64,000 nucleotides of DNA from Colimorpha_A sp900556615 (lineage in GTDB: Bacteria; Bacillota; Clostridia; Oscillospirales; CAG-272): contig CAVBUH010000050.1 of the NCBI GenBank assembly GCA_963598415.1, forward strand, positions 1 to 64,000. Direction: 5' to 3'. Under the pieces are notes generated by a model, which did no database searches, was not told where the DNA came from, and was given only the letters and a program-made list of their open reading frames with translations. Made by a program: the position numbers and the translations under genes. Numbering within the stretch: the stretch's first letter is position 1; every line of letters begins with the position of its first letter. Below are positions 35,761 to 44,787 of this stretch, piece by piece.

Positions 35761-37868
35761 GATTTTTCAAGATTCACCTTTTTTTCAAGATTATTCACTG
35801 TAATTCCGAACATTTCCATACCTGCGTGTTCGGTATCGATCTCTTCAAGAGATATTACTCCACTTTCGTCAAGAATATCAAGCGCAAGCCTCAGCCTTAC
35901 ATAATTTATCGGTCCCGTCTGCCCCGGAGTACTGTTCAATTCATAGAGCAGACTGTTGATACAAATGATTCCGCGTCCGTCGGAAAGTCCCCGCTTCAGT
36001 CTTAAATAGACACTTACAAAATCCTCTCTTTTCGGGGAATTGGCTTTGCACGCCCATATTTCTCCTCTGAGCGCCGCCTCATATTCACCGAGGAAGTCTT
36101 CCTTTTTGGAAACCGATTCGTCCGATAAACGGATATCTCTTATTACAAGCTGCACCGAACGGCTTCCCTGAAATTCATTTATATTAAGATTGAACACAAT
36201 ATCCGAAACATCGCCCGGTACATAACCGAGTTCGTCGGGAGAAATACCGAAATATACTGCCGGGAACCTTTCCCCGTTCCTTTCAAGTATCAGCTTGGTA
36301 TGACGTCCGGCTCCGATCGGGGAAATATCTGCAACCTTAAGACCGCCCATCATAAAGAGCGGGACCGGATTCGATATGCCGAACGGCTCAAGCAGTTCCA
36401 GCTCCTCCGCCTGCCGTAAGGTTATTTCCTCAGGATAAAGCTCGCAGTCGATATCCATGTCGGTAACGAAATCCGCCTCCGACAAGCGCTCTCTTGCATA
36501 TTCATTGATGCGTTGCCTAAATTCCGGAAGCCTTTCCTTTTCGATGGAAAGTCCCGCAGCAAGCTCATGGCCGCCATACTTTATAAGAAGATCTCCGCAA
36601 GCGTCAAGAGCTTCTACAAGATTCAGTCCTTTTATACTTCTGCCGGATCCCTTTCCGATATCACCCTCAAAAGAGATAAGAATCGAAGGCCGGCTGTATT
36701 TTTCCGTAACGCGGGAGGCGACAATACCGATTACGCCGTGATGCCAATTCTCATCGTCAAGAACAATGACAGGATTGTCTCCGAATTTCGAATCGCTCTC
36801 CATTGTCGCCCTTATCTGTTCAACAATTTTATTTTCCTCATACTGACGCTTCCGATTTATCTCGCAAAGCTCAGAGGCAATTTCTGCCGCTTTTGCTTCC
36901 GAGTCAGTGAGAAACAGTTCAACCGCCAAAGCAGCGGTGTTAATTCTTCCCGCCGCGTTTATTCTCGGTGCAAGAGTAAAGCCAATCAGTGAAGATGTCG
37001 CTTTTTTTCTCTGTTTGGATTTCCCTCCGTCAGAAGCATCAAGCAGCGCTTTTACGCCGGGCCTTGCCGAACGGTTCATATAGCCTAATCCCATGCTTAC
37101 TATAAGTCGGTTCTCGTCGCGGAGCGGCATTACGTCCGCTACCGTTCCTATCGCTACCAAGTCTATGTATTTTTGGCAGACATATGCGAGAAACCCCTCC
37201 GTACTCCGCCCGGAGTTCTTTCTCAGGGTATATTCGAGCGCCGTGATCAACTTAAAAGCAACACCGACCCCCGCAAGCTCTTTAAAAGGATATCTACACC
37301 CGCTTCGTCTCGGATTTACCACGGCACAGGCGTCAGGAAGCTCTCCGTGACATTCGTGATGATCAGTAACAATGACATCGCATCCAAGCTGTACCGCATA
37401 TTCCGTCTCCGAAACGGCGGTTATCCCGGTATCGACGGTAAGAAATAGCTTTGCGCCTTCCTCTGCCAGCTTTTTTACCGCCTCTTTATTCACACCGTAC
37501 CCCTCGCCGGCACGGCTCGGAATATAGTATCCGACATTTCCGCCGCATTCGGAAAGATACAGATACAGTATGCTGACCGAGGTAACCCCGTCAACGTCAT
37601 AATCTCCGTATATAACGATTTTTTCGCCTGACTCAAGCGCCCTTAATATTCTACCGCAGGCCTTATCCATATCCTGCATCAGAAACGGATCATGAAAGAG
37701 TTCCGTTTCGAGATTGATAAAAGCCTTCGCTTCGGCAGAAGTATGATATCCGCGTTCGTAAAGCAGCTTCGCCGTTATATACGCTATTCCGAGATCCTTT
37801 GAGATTTCAGCTACAACACTATGAGCCTCATTTCTGTCTCCGATATTCCATTTTTTATTCTTTGCCAT
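35709..37868 (-). CDS. recJ: Single-stranded-DNA-specific exonuclease RecJ
   Basis: 719 residues. DHH phosphoesterase motifs YGDYDVDGVTS, TVDTGI and VTDHHE, then the DHHA1 part with GSGRSIKGLNLVEAL and GGHELAAGLS, and an OB-fold C-terminus. It acts in recombination and base-excision repair. AAAGGGAG lies before ATG 37868. The C-terminal tail overlaps the start of rel by 52 bases, unusually long, and its last residues are probably not structured. Confidence 0.93.
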   Translation of the reverse strand: MAKNKKWNIGDRNEAHSVVAEISKDLGIAYITAKLLYERGYHTSAEAKAFINLETELFHDPFLMQDMDKACGRILRALESGEKIVIYGDYDVDGVTSVSILYLYLSECGGNVGYYIPSRAGEGYGVNKEAVKKLAEEGAKLFLTVDTGITAVSETEYAVQLGCDVIVTDHHECHGELPDACAVVNPRRSGCRYPFKELAGVGVAFKLITALEYTLRKNSGRSTEGFLAYVCQKYIDLVAIGTVADVMPLRDENRLIVSMGLGYMNRSARPGVKALLDASDGGKSKQRKKATSSLIGFTLAPRINAAGRINTAALAVELFLTDSEAKAAEIASELCEINRKRQYEENKIVEQIRATMESDSKFGDNPVIVLDDENWHHGVIGIVASRVTEKYSRPSILISFEGDIGKGSGRSIKGLNLVEALDACGDLLIKYGGHELAAGLSIEKERLPEFRQRINEYARERLSEADFVTDMDIDCELYPEEITLRQAEELELLEPFGISNPVPLFMMGGLKVADISPIGAGRHTKLILERNGERFPAVYFGISPDELGYVPGDVSDIVFNLNINEFQGSRSVQLVIRDIRLSDESVSKKEDFLGEYEAALRGEIWACKANSPKREDFVSVYLRLKRGLSDGRGIICINSLLYELNSTPGQTGPINYVRLRLALDILDESGVISLEEIDTEHAGMEMFGITVNNLEKKVNLEKSCLYKRLTNPAEMYTPV

Positions 37869-37974
37869 AGCTCCCTTTCCAATCGGAGAACGCCTTAAAA
37901 ACTTTTGCAAAGTTTCCTCTTCTCAATTTCACAAAGGTTGTAAAAAAACCGCACTCCTGACTCTTCTTTCATTC

Positions 37975-39549
37975 TCAAAATATAGCATATCTTCTTATAA
38001 TCGCTTCCGCACATCTTAAACCGTCGACTGCCGCGGAGGTAATGCCTCCGGCATATCCCGCACCTTCTCCTCCGGGATAGATGTTGTCAAAACCCGCAGC
38101 AAGAAACGCTTCGTTTCTCATAATTCTAACAGGTGCGGAGGTTCTTGTCTCGACTCCGGTCAATATCGCGTCCGGACAGGAGAAGCCTTCTATATTGTTA
38201 TTGAAGCTTGTTATTCCGAGCCTCAGCATCTCTGTTATTTTCCCGGGGAAAATCTTTGAAAGATCAGCGGCTCTGACATTTCCGCCCATATAGGTCGGCG
38301 TAATCCTTCCGGGCTCTGTTCCATATTTGCCGGAAAGAAAATCTCCGACCGTCTGGATCGGCGCGGCATAACCTCCTCCCCCGGCAGCAAAAGCAGCTCT
38401 TTCAAGGCTTCTCTGAAACGCGATGGGATCTTCGGGAGAAACCGAAACGGCAACAGCAGAATTTGAATTCATTCCGTCGCGCTTATATCGGCTCATACCG
38501 TTTGTAACGACGCCTCCCTCCTCCGAAGCCGCAGCGATAACCTCGCCTCCGGGGCACATACAGAAAGTATATACGCAATCTTCTCCAACTCTCTTGGAAA
38601 GCGCATATTCGGCATGTCCGAGCTTCGGATTGCCCGCCTCTCCGCGAAAAATTGCCCTCTCGATATCCCGTCTCAAATGCTCTATTCTGACGCCGACGGA
38701 AAAAGGCTTAGGGACTATATCAAAACCGCTTTTCATCAGATACGCATAGGTATCGCGGGCACTGTGCCCGATTGCCAAAAGAAGCTGACCGCAAGGAATC
38801 GCCTCCTTATCGGTTGTTACGGCTACTGCACGGTTTCCCGATACTTCAATCCCAGTAAGCTTAGTATTGTAAAGAATCTCTCCTCCAAGCTCTCTGATTC
38901 TGCCGTCAATATTGGCAACAACCCCAAGCAGCTTATCGGTTCCTATATGAGGTTTTGCGTTTCTCAATATCTCACGAGGCGCTCCATAACCCGCCAGGCA
39001 TTCAAGAACATAACGACAGCGCTTATCGTTGATCCTGGTAACAAGCTTACCGTCTGAAAAGGTTCCCGCTCCTCCGGCGCCGAACTGTATGTTTGTCTCG
39101 GTGTCAAGCTCCCCGGTAGTAAGAAATTTTCTTACCTTAGCAGTTCTTGCCATCACCGAATCGCCTCTCTCAATCACAATCGGACGATATCCCTTTTCGG
39201 CAAGAAGAAGCGCCGCAAACATGCCGCAGGGACCGAAGCCGACGATTACCGGCCTGCCGAAGGAAAGCTCTTTTCCCGGGAGAAGGCCGTCTATGGGATT
39301 TCCTTCTTCAAGAGAAACACAATCCATCTCGGCAAGCCGTTTCTCCGGGATTTCAATCTCTGTCCTCACCGATACCGAATATACCATCGTAATGGTTTTA
39401 TGACGGGTATCCACAGAACGCCTGAAAATATACCGGTCCGTTATATATTTCTTATCAATTAACGGAGCAAGCCGGGCTGCGGCCTGCTCCATCACATCTC
39501 CGTCCGATGCCGAAATCGGCACGCGGATATTTCTTACTATTATCTGCAT
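37975..39549 (-). CDS. NAD(P)/FAD-dependent oxidoreductase (COG2509-like)
   Basis: 524 residues. A small ferredoxin-fold-like N-terminal domain (residues 1-90) precedes a Rossmann FAD domain with VIVGFGPCGMFAALLLAEKGYRPIVIERG; QFGAGGAGTFSDGKL and YAGGITSAAVDGLRCAEAII complete the FAD site. This uncharacterised dehydrogenase family is widespread in Clostridia. It lies in the cdaA-recJ-rel operon, 35 bases after cdaR; its substrate is unknown. Confidence 0.88.
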   Translation of the reverse strand: MQIIVRNIRVPISASDGDVMEQAAARLAPLIDKKYITDRYIFRRSVDTRHKTITMVYSVSVRTEIEIPEKRLAEMDCVSLEEGNPIDGLLPGKELSFGRPVIVGFGPCGMFAALLLAEKGYRPIVIERGDSVMARTAKVRKFLTTGELDTETNIQFGAGGAGTFSDGKLVTRINDKRCRYVLECLAGYGAPREILRNAKPHIGTDKLLGVVANIDGRIRELGGEILYNTKLTGIEVSGNRAVAVTTDKEAIPCGQLLLAIGHSARDTYAYLMKSGFDIVPKPFSVGVRIEHLRRDIERAIFRGEAGNPKLGHAEYALSKRVGEDCVYTFCMCPGGEVIAAASEEGGVVTNGMSRYKRDGMNSNSAVAVSVSPEDPIAFQRSLERAAFAAGGGGYAAPIQTVGDFLSGKYGTEPGRITPTYMGGNVRAADLSKIFPGKITEMLRLGITSFNNNIEGFSCPDAILTGVETRTSAPVRIMRNEAFLAAGFDNIYPGGEGAGYAGGITSAAVDGLRCAEAIIRRYAIF

Positions 39550-39583
39550 GACTGTCTTTTCTGCGGAAAAGCTCCGCCTTTCA

Positions 39584-40858
39584 TCAAGGATTGATCTTCA
39601 CGGAAACCGAATAGGTTCCCACTTCATATACTTTTCCTGCGTAAGGAGAAGAAAACACGAACGACACCGGCACCATAGCGGTTCCGCTTACGCTGCCCTG
39701 AGAGGTAAGATCGACAGTCGCCGTAATACTCATGGAGTTGATCCTGCTCACCAGAGCGGCATCCCCCTGTACCGTTATATTGATCGGTCCGGTGATCGGC
39801 TCGTAGGCAATACCATCCGGATTGATAACGCTGATATTATACACACTCAGTATCCTTGACGAAATCCCCTTCAGTTCTATTGATATAACAGCAGCTTCGA
39901 CTGCATTTACATTTTTTACACCGTCAGGAAGCATTATACTTACTGTATACGAGGTATCGCCGCTTATTTTTTTCTCATCTATTTCATATTGAAGCCTAAC
40001 CGCGTCCACCGCGTCGGCTTCCCCCTTCACTCTCACCGTCATGGGATCAACAGAAACCGTTACATTCTGGTCATCAAAGTATCCGTATTTATAAGTCACG
40101 GTTATCGGCACATCACGGTATTTATATACCGGTATCGTCGCTGTAACATAAGAAACGTTTGTCTTTATATAACTGTTTGTAACGGTATTCCCGAAGGAAT
40201 CAACGAGAGAAATATTTCCGCTGTATGTTACGGTTCTTGTGACATGACCGATATCCGCACTGATTTTGGCATATTCGATCTGAGATATTACCGATTCCGG
40301 TCCTGTAACCGTAACGTTCTGAATATCGGTCGTGATATCGTTGCGTCCAAGCTCATACCCGTCCTCAAGCATAAAATTCGTAATTTCCGTTATCACCGGA
40401 ACCGAAACCGACGAGGTGTTGTCTGCATATACGGTAATCGAATTAGAGGTGGATTTAACAAGCGATACCCCGTTCGGAAGCTCATACTGCACATCAAATT
40501 TATATTTTCCCGCAGAAGTAATCGACGACATATCAATAAAAGCACGAATATCGGAAGTGGAAATACGGTTTATAACACTTCTTTTTCCCGACAACGTTAC
40601 ATCTACCGTCACATCGTCTCCGGAAAGCACCGAAAAACCGCTTTGATTGACAATATCCACGGGAATGGAGGAAAAGTATTCCTCATATAGAGCGGTATCG
40701 TTTTTTACGGCATAAAACCAAATGAAAAACGCTATAATCAGACATCCGATTTTGGCAATAAAATCAACTGTCTTATTACGCCTGATGGTCAGATTCCCGT
40801 TCTTTTCACTCTTTATCATATCTTCTTTTTCTTCTGAATTGCTCTTATCCGTATGCAA
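39584..40858 (-). CDS. cdaR: CdaR-like YbbR-domain membrane regulator of CdaA
   Basis: 424 residues. One N-terminal membrane segment (IAKIGCLIIAFFIWFYAV) followed by about four extracellular YbbR repeats (pattern SGKRSVINRIS, TGPESVISQIEYAK and others). CdaR binds and regulates the diadenylate cyclase CdaA. The start is TTG, supported by GGGAGG about seven bases upstream; an ATG 13 codons further has no good site. It starts 20 bases after cdaA. The usual next gene glmM is absent here. Confidence 0.9.
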   Translation of the reverse strand: MHTDKSNSEEKEDMIKSEKNGNLTIRRNKTVDFIAKIGCLIIAFFIWFYAVKNDTALYEEYFSSIPVDIVNQSGFSVLSGDDVTVDVTLSGKRSVINRISTSDIRAFIDMSSITSAGKYKFDVQYELPNGVSLVKSTSNSITVYADNTSSVSVPVITEITNFMLEDGYELGRNDITTDIQNVTVTGPESVISQIEYAKISADIGHVTRTVTYSGNISLVDSFGNTVTNSYIKTNVSYVTATIPVYKYRDVPITVTYKYGYFDDQNVTVSVDPMTVRVKGEADAVDAVRLQYEIDEKKISGDTSYTVSIMLPDGVKNVNAVEAAVISIELKGISSRILSVYNISVINPDGIAYEPITGPINITVQGDAALVSRINSMSITATVDLTSQGSVSGTAMVPVSFVFSSPYAGKVYEVGTYSVSVKINP

Positions 40859-40878
40859 AGGGCTCCCTCCCTTCCGTT

Positions 40879-41739
40879 TTATTTCTGATCTTTTTTAATA
40901 TAAGTCATAATCGTATTTACTCGCTTTGAAGGGGATATCGAAAACATATTCTCAAGCTCTCTCTTAAGAGAATTATAGGTATATCCCCGTTTCAGTTGTC
41001 CTCCCACGGCAACCGAAATATTGCCGGTTTCCTCCGATACTATAATCACTGCGGCGTCGCTCTCCTCGCTCATACCGATTCCGGCGCGATGTCTCGTGCC
41101 GAGATCCATAATGATATTTTCATTGGAAGAGAGTGGAAGGAAGCAGCCTGCAGCGTATATTCTCCAGCTTCTGATTATAACGGCTCCGTCATGAAGCGGT
41201 GCACCGTTGTAAAAAATATTCTTCAGCATAAAAGCAGATATATCCGCATTCACCGTAACTCCGGTTTTTATAATATCTCCAAGCTTTGTGCTTCTTTCCA
41301 GCACAATGAGAGCACCGGTTTTTGAAGCGGAAAGCTCCTCCGCAGCACGGCATATCTCATTTATATAAGGAGAAACAGAGCTTTGCACATCCTTATTTTC
41401 ACCGATATTACGGAGGCTTTTGAGCGGTTCTCCTCCTACTTTTTCAAGTGCAGAACGAAGCTCCGGTTGAAACACAACAACAAGAGCCATAAATCCCACC
41501 TGAAACAGATTCGACATAATATAGGTCATAGCGCTCAATCCCATAAGATTGCTGAGAAGCATTACCGCTATGAGCAGAGCAACCCCTGCCGCAAGCTTTC
41601 CCGCCCGTCTGTCTCGTATAAAGGAATATACAAGATAAAGTAAAACCGCAACGAGCAGGATATCGAGGATGTCAACTATCCTGATAGACTTTATTTGATT
41701 GACAAAATATGACCATGTAAAGGTGATTTTTTCATCCAT
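40879..41739 (-). CDS. cdaA: Membrane diadenylate cyclase CdaA
   Basis: 286 residues. Three membrane segments in the first 100 residues (ILLVAVLLYLVYSF, AAGVALLIAVMLLSNL, FQVGFMALVVVFQPE), then a DAC domain with GAPLHDGAVII (DGA) and GTRHRAGIGMSEESDA (RHR). It makes the second messenger c-di-AMP from two ATP, controlling potassium and cell wall homeostasis in Firmicutes. GGAG is seven bases before the ATG. It opens the long minus-strand operon. Confidence 0.96.
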   Translation of the reverse strand: MDEKITFTWSYFVNQIKSIRIVDILDILLVAVLLYLVYSFIRDRRAGKLAAGVALLIAVMLLSNLMGLSAMTYIMSNLFQVGFMALVVVFQPELRSALEKVGGEPLKSLRNIGENKDVQSSVSPYINEICRAAEELSASKTGALIVLERSTKLGDIIKTGVTVNADISAFMLKNIFYNGAPLHDGAVIIRSWRIYAAGCFLPLSSNENIIMDLGTRHRAGIGMSEESDAAVIIVSEETGNISVAVGGQLKRGYTYNSLKRELENMFSISPSKRVNTIMTYIKKDQK

Positions 41740-41800
41740 GACAGTCTCCGAACAACGCCGAGGGGCGGTTTAATTGCCGATTCAAAAATATTCATTATTT

Positions 41801-41829
41801 ATTTTACCACAATTGAAATCATATTTCAA
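41801..41829 (-). promoter_or_regulatory. Promoter of the cdaA operon
   Basis: Minus strand TTGAAA, 17 bases, TAAAAT, about 60 bases upstream of cdaA. The -35 and the first half of the spacer lie inside a palindrome. Confidence 0.6.
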
Positions 41830-41832
41830 TTG
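41810..41832. promoter_or_regulatory. Palindrome overlapping the cdaA promoter
   Basis: CAATTGAAAT-cat-ATTTCAATTG, perfect 10-base arms with a 3-base centre. A possible operator for a regulator of c-di-AMP synthesis. Confidence 0.55.
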
Positions 41833-42172
41833 TAACAGATTATTTTTTATCTGTCTCTCAAAAAATTTACATATTATCTCATATTCAGAAAAGACAACAA
41901 AAATGCAAACAAAAACGTCGGAATATTGGCCCGATTATAATACTCGATATATAACAATAACTGACAAGATAAGTAAAAAAATGCAGGAAGCTATGACGAA
42001 AATCATCAGAACCCCACGGCATTGCCTTAAAGAATGTCTGGAAATTTAGTGCTAACGATATCTCGGCAATCTCTCACCACACATCCTTGATATGCCCGAA
42101 ATGCAGAAATAAAGCAGGAATTGCATTCCCTTTCGCCATTTATCGATTTATTTCGCTTTTTATGTTTTTCTA
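41833..42172. other. Intergenic, only a short unsupported frame
   Basis: A plus-strand frame from about 41902 to 42049 has no ribosome binding site. The sequence GGCATTGCCTTAAAG near 42020 recalls the end of a family A repeat. No gene is supported. Confidence 0.4.
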
Positions 42173-42201
42173 TTGACATTTGTATTAAAATATTATATAG
42201 T
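42173..42201 (+). promoter_or_regulatory. Promoter for the ATP-grasp gene
   Basis: TTGACA, 17 bases, TATAGT. A perfect 14-base inverted repeat (TAAAATATTATATA and its complement, 42186-42199 and 42207-42220) covers the -10, so it may be an operator or an early hairpin. Confidence 0.6.
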
Positions 42202-42285
42202 TATATTATATAATATTTTAATGGTCTGTGCCCTCATCTGTGTCAAATTAGATTAAAGTACAGCTTATACCGGAGAAACGACAAA

Positions 42286-43278
42286 ATGGGAATTCTGAGA
42301 TTCGCAATCGGAGCCAACTACAAAAAATTTTATAAAAACCTAAAAGACATTTCCAAAAAGGAAAACAAAAGTATCGTCGGCATGCTTTTCGATACCGTTC
42401 TCTCTGCCGCTATATTCGGAAGCGGTTTAACCGATTACTTAAACTACGAATTTTATAAAAAATCCTTCCCGGAAAGACGCCGATATGTGACCATTCGGAC
42501 ACAAGACAGTTTTTACTCCAAAGTCAGTCCTGCCAAATACAAAAAAACCTTCACCGTAAAGCCAAATTTTCTCAAAGAGTTCTCCGCCTATACAAAAAGA
42601 CAGTTCATCTATCCCGCAGAAAACGGAATCAACGAGCTGAAAACATTTTTAGATGCAAATCCTATCTTCATGGAAAAGCCGATAGACGGTCTTGCCGGCA
42701 GCCGTGTGATAAAGAAAACCACATCGGAAATTTCCAACGTGGAAACCTATTATCAATATCTTTCCGACAATCACCTTTTTGTGGAGCAGTATATCATCCA
42801 ACATGAGAAATTATCGGCTCTCTGCGACAGAAGCGTCAATACCGTACGTGTGATAACATCAAGCACCAGCGGAACACCAAAGATCATTTTTGCCTGTTTG
42901 CGTATCGGAAACGGAAATGCCGACATTGATAATTTTCACGGTGGCGGCATGGCGGTTTTAGTAAACCGAGAAACCGGAACGCTTACCGGCGACGCTATTG
43001 ATAAAGCACTGCATCATTATAGAGTTCATCCGGTAAGCAATATTGAGTTTGACGGTTATACGCTTCCGTTTTGGGAAGAAATTTGTAATATGGTATGCGA
43101 AGCGGCAATGATTGAACCGAAAATCATGGTAATCGGATGGGATGTAGCAATCACCCCGAACGGACCGATGTTTGTCGAAGGAAATCGGCGTCCCGGCTTT
43201 GATTTGGTTCAGATCCTCTGTGGTAAAGGAAGAAAGGATATAATTCAAAACGCAATTACAGAGCTTAAAGAAAGATAA
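42286..43278 (+). CDS. ATP-grasp protein of the sugar-transfer-associated type
   Basis: 330 residues. The fold elements AKPI-like FMEKPIDGLAGSRVIKK, FVEQYIIQHEKL, NTVRVITSS and FVEGNRRPGFDLVQ match the ATP-grasp ligase family often found with polysaccharide genes. GGAG is about nine bases upstream. The base composition is more AT-rich than its neighbours and it stands alone, which could point to transfer. The substrate is unknown. Confidence 0.8.
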   Translation: MGILRFAIGANYKKFYKNLKDISKKENKSIVGMLFDTVLSAAIFGSGLTDYLNYEFYKKSFPERRRYVTIRTQDSFYSKVSPAKYKKTFTVKPNFLKEFSAYTKRQFIYPAENGINELKTFLDANPIFMEKPIDGLAGSRVIKKTTSEISNVETYYQYLSDNHLFVEQYIIQHEKLSALCDRSVNTVRVITSSTSGTPKIIFACLRIGNGNADIDNFHGGGMAVLVNRETGTLTGDAIDKALHHYRVHPVSNIEFDGYTLPFWEEICNMVCEAAMIEPKIMVIGWDVAITPNGPMFVEGNRRPGFDLVQILCGKGRKDIIQNAITELKER

Positions 43279-43332
43279 ACATAAAATGATAATCAAGCCT
43301 CGGCGGTTTCTGATAAATTCGAACTCCGGAGT

Positions 43333-43512
43333 TTAAGTCAGCGCCGCCGGGTTCACGGCTTAGGCCTTGATGGCATATCTGCTTGTCCCTTTTCCTTCAC
43401 ACTTCAAAAATTCTGTCGGCAGAGGAACCGCCCCTGACTCCTCAATTGGTATCGTTTGACGAAAAATACGACTGCACATTTGCACCTACAGAATTGTGCG
43501 GTATTACCTTAA
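43333..43512 (-). repeat. Family A repeat, copy A10
   Basis: TTAAGTCAGCGCCGCCGGGT to ATTGTGCGGTATTACCTTAA, full length, reverse orientation, just upstream of the tRNA promoter. Confidence 0.88.
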
Positions 43513-43527
43513 TTTTTTAAAAATCTA

Positions 43528-43556
43528 TTGACAAACTATCGATTAGAAATTATAAT
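43528..43556 (+). promoter_or_regulatory. Consensus promoter for tRNA-Ala
   Basis: TTGACA, 17 bases, TATAAT, ending 11 bases before the mature tRNA. Confidence 0.85.
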
Positions 43557-43567
43557 AATAGATGTAT

Positions 43568-43643
43568 GGGCTTGTAGCTCAGTTGGGAGAGCGCCGCGTT
43601 CGCAACGCGGAGGTCAAGGGTTCGAGCCCCTCCAGGTCCACCA
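43568..43643 (+). tRNA. tRNA-Ala (anticodon CGC)
   Basis: A 76-base cloverleaf: acceptor GGGCTTG/CAGGTCC with the G3-U70 alanine identity pair, D arm GCTC-AGTTGGGA-GAGC, anticodon stem CCGCG/CGCGG around TTCGCAA (anticodon CGC), T arm AGGGG-TTCGAGC type, and an encoded CCA. It is flanked by a consensus promoter and a terminator, so it is a single-gene transcript. Confidence 0.95.
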
Positions 43644-43646
43644 AAT

Positions 43647-43700
43647 CAATAAATCCGAACCATTATCCAATCGGAAACGGGTTCGGATTTATTGTTTATA
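43647..43700 (+). terminator. Terminator of tRNA-Ala
   Basis: AATAAATCCGAACC pairs perfectly with GGTTCGGATTTATT (14 bp), followed by GTTTAT. Confidence 0.85.
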
Positions 43701-44053
43701 TCGAAGAAATCGAGGATTGGTCAACAAAAAAGTTCGCCTCGTTTTTTGACAAGCGAGAGCACCTATATCTGTGGATATTGAGATTAACATTATTCGTAAT
43801 GCGGAGAATAGCAAGCACAGCCGATGTATATACACACGGAGAAAATGAGCGTTTCGGTTTTGCTGCCGGTACGCTTATTTTGAAATTTTGGGATAGTCCC
43901 AAGCCCTTATTCGTGTTATTGCAAACTACTTATATTATGAATAATTCGACAGACCACTTAGTTTTATTCGCTTTAGCGATTATAATATACAGTGAATAAT
44001 TGTAATCTGATACGATAATTTAACCGAGAGCAAATCAACCGGGAGGCTTGAAA
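43701..44053 (+). pseudogene. Possible remnant of a tyrosine recombinase C-terminus
   Basis: A plus-strand frame around 43799-43850 reads R-R-I-A-S-T-A-D-V-Y-T-H-G-E-N-E, similar to the end of phage integrases around the catalytic Tyr (consensus S-T-T-x-D-x-Y-T-H). The remainder of the gene is missing. With the tRNA upstream and an excisionase-like pseudogene downstream, this suggests a decayed element that used the tRNA 3' end. No second att copy was seen. Confidence 0.35.
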
Positions 44054-44307
44054 ATGAAATATCTATCCGTTGCTAAAACAGCGGAACGCTGGGATATCAC
44101 TCCGCGTCGCATACAGATTTTGTGCAGCGAGGTCGCATACCGGGCGCGGTGAAGATTGGCAACAGATGGGCAATTCCCGACGATAAGCCAAAGCCTGCCA
44201 CTCAAGAATCAAGAGCGGAAAATATATCAAGCAGAAGCGAGAGGAATAGCTGGGCCACAGAAAAACAGCAGCGGCTCCAACTCGAAATCGTGGTCGCTGT
44301 CCGGTAG
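44054..44307 (+). pseudogene. Frameshifted excisionase-like HTH gene
   Basis: GGGAGG seven bases before an ATG gives M-K-Y-L-S-V-A-K-T-A-E-R-W-D-I-T-P-R-R-I, then the frame breaks. After one missing base near 44130 (GCGAGGTCGC, expected GAGGGTCGC) the second frame continues G-R-I-P-G-A-V-K-I-G-N-R-W-A-I-P. Joined, it is a typical MerR/Xis-like winged-helix protein of about 84 residues. A one-base deletion is the simplest explanation. Confidence 0.75.
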
Positions 44308-44787
44308 CCTCCTATGGGAAAAGCCTTGATTTTACGGCGTTTTTTCGGGTATCTTTAACTTAATTTTCCTTGTTCTCCTCATCAGTTATCCCCATTTTCT
44401 GAGGTCCTGATGTTGAGATAGATTTGGAGACGTATCGAAGTGGTCATAACGGGACTGACTCGAAAATATGGAGCGCATTTCCCTTGCGGGCGTAAATAGA
44501 CGCACTTTATAAATCCACAGAATTTTGTCCTTCCGAATCAGAAAGGTCTTTCACGACAATAGTTTTCCTACTGTCAAAGCACGGAGGAATATGGTATAGC
44601 AGCAATAAACAATCTCATTCGACAGATTGAGGATAAAAATTTGCATGATCGCTTGCAGCAGGATTGAAACATTGAATAACAGACCGTCCCCCTGCAAGAG
44701 AGCATTGGACTCTCTCAGGCGAAGCTTGCCGTTATCGTCCACTGGACGATCGTCTCCCGTCAAATCCTGAAAAAACGCCGACCGGCT
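44308..44787. other. Degenerate region, no intact gene
   Basis: A frame near 44580-44665 reads E-E-Y-G-I-A-A-I-N-N-L-I-R-Q-I-E-D-K-N-L-H-D-R-L before a stop, which has a coding-like look and could be the start of a lost gene (faintly like type III methyltransferase N-termini). A minus-strand frame of 70 codons here is not supported by a ribosome binding site. Confidence 0.35.

Noticed and set aside
44551..44763. 70-codon minus-strand frame downstream of the amidohydrolase region
   Set aside because: No ribosome binding site and no recognisable sequence; the region appears degenerate.
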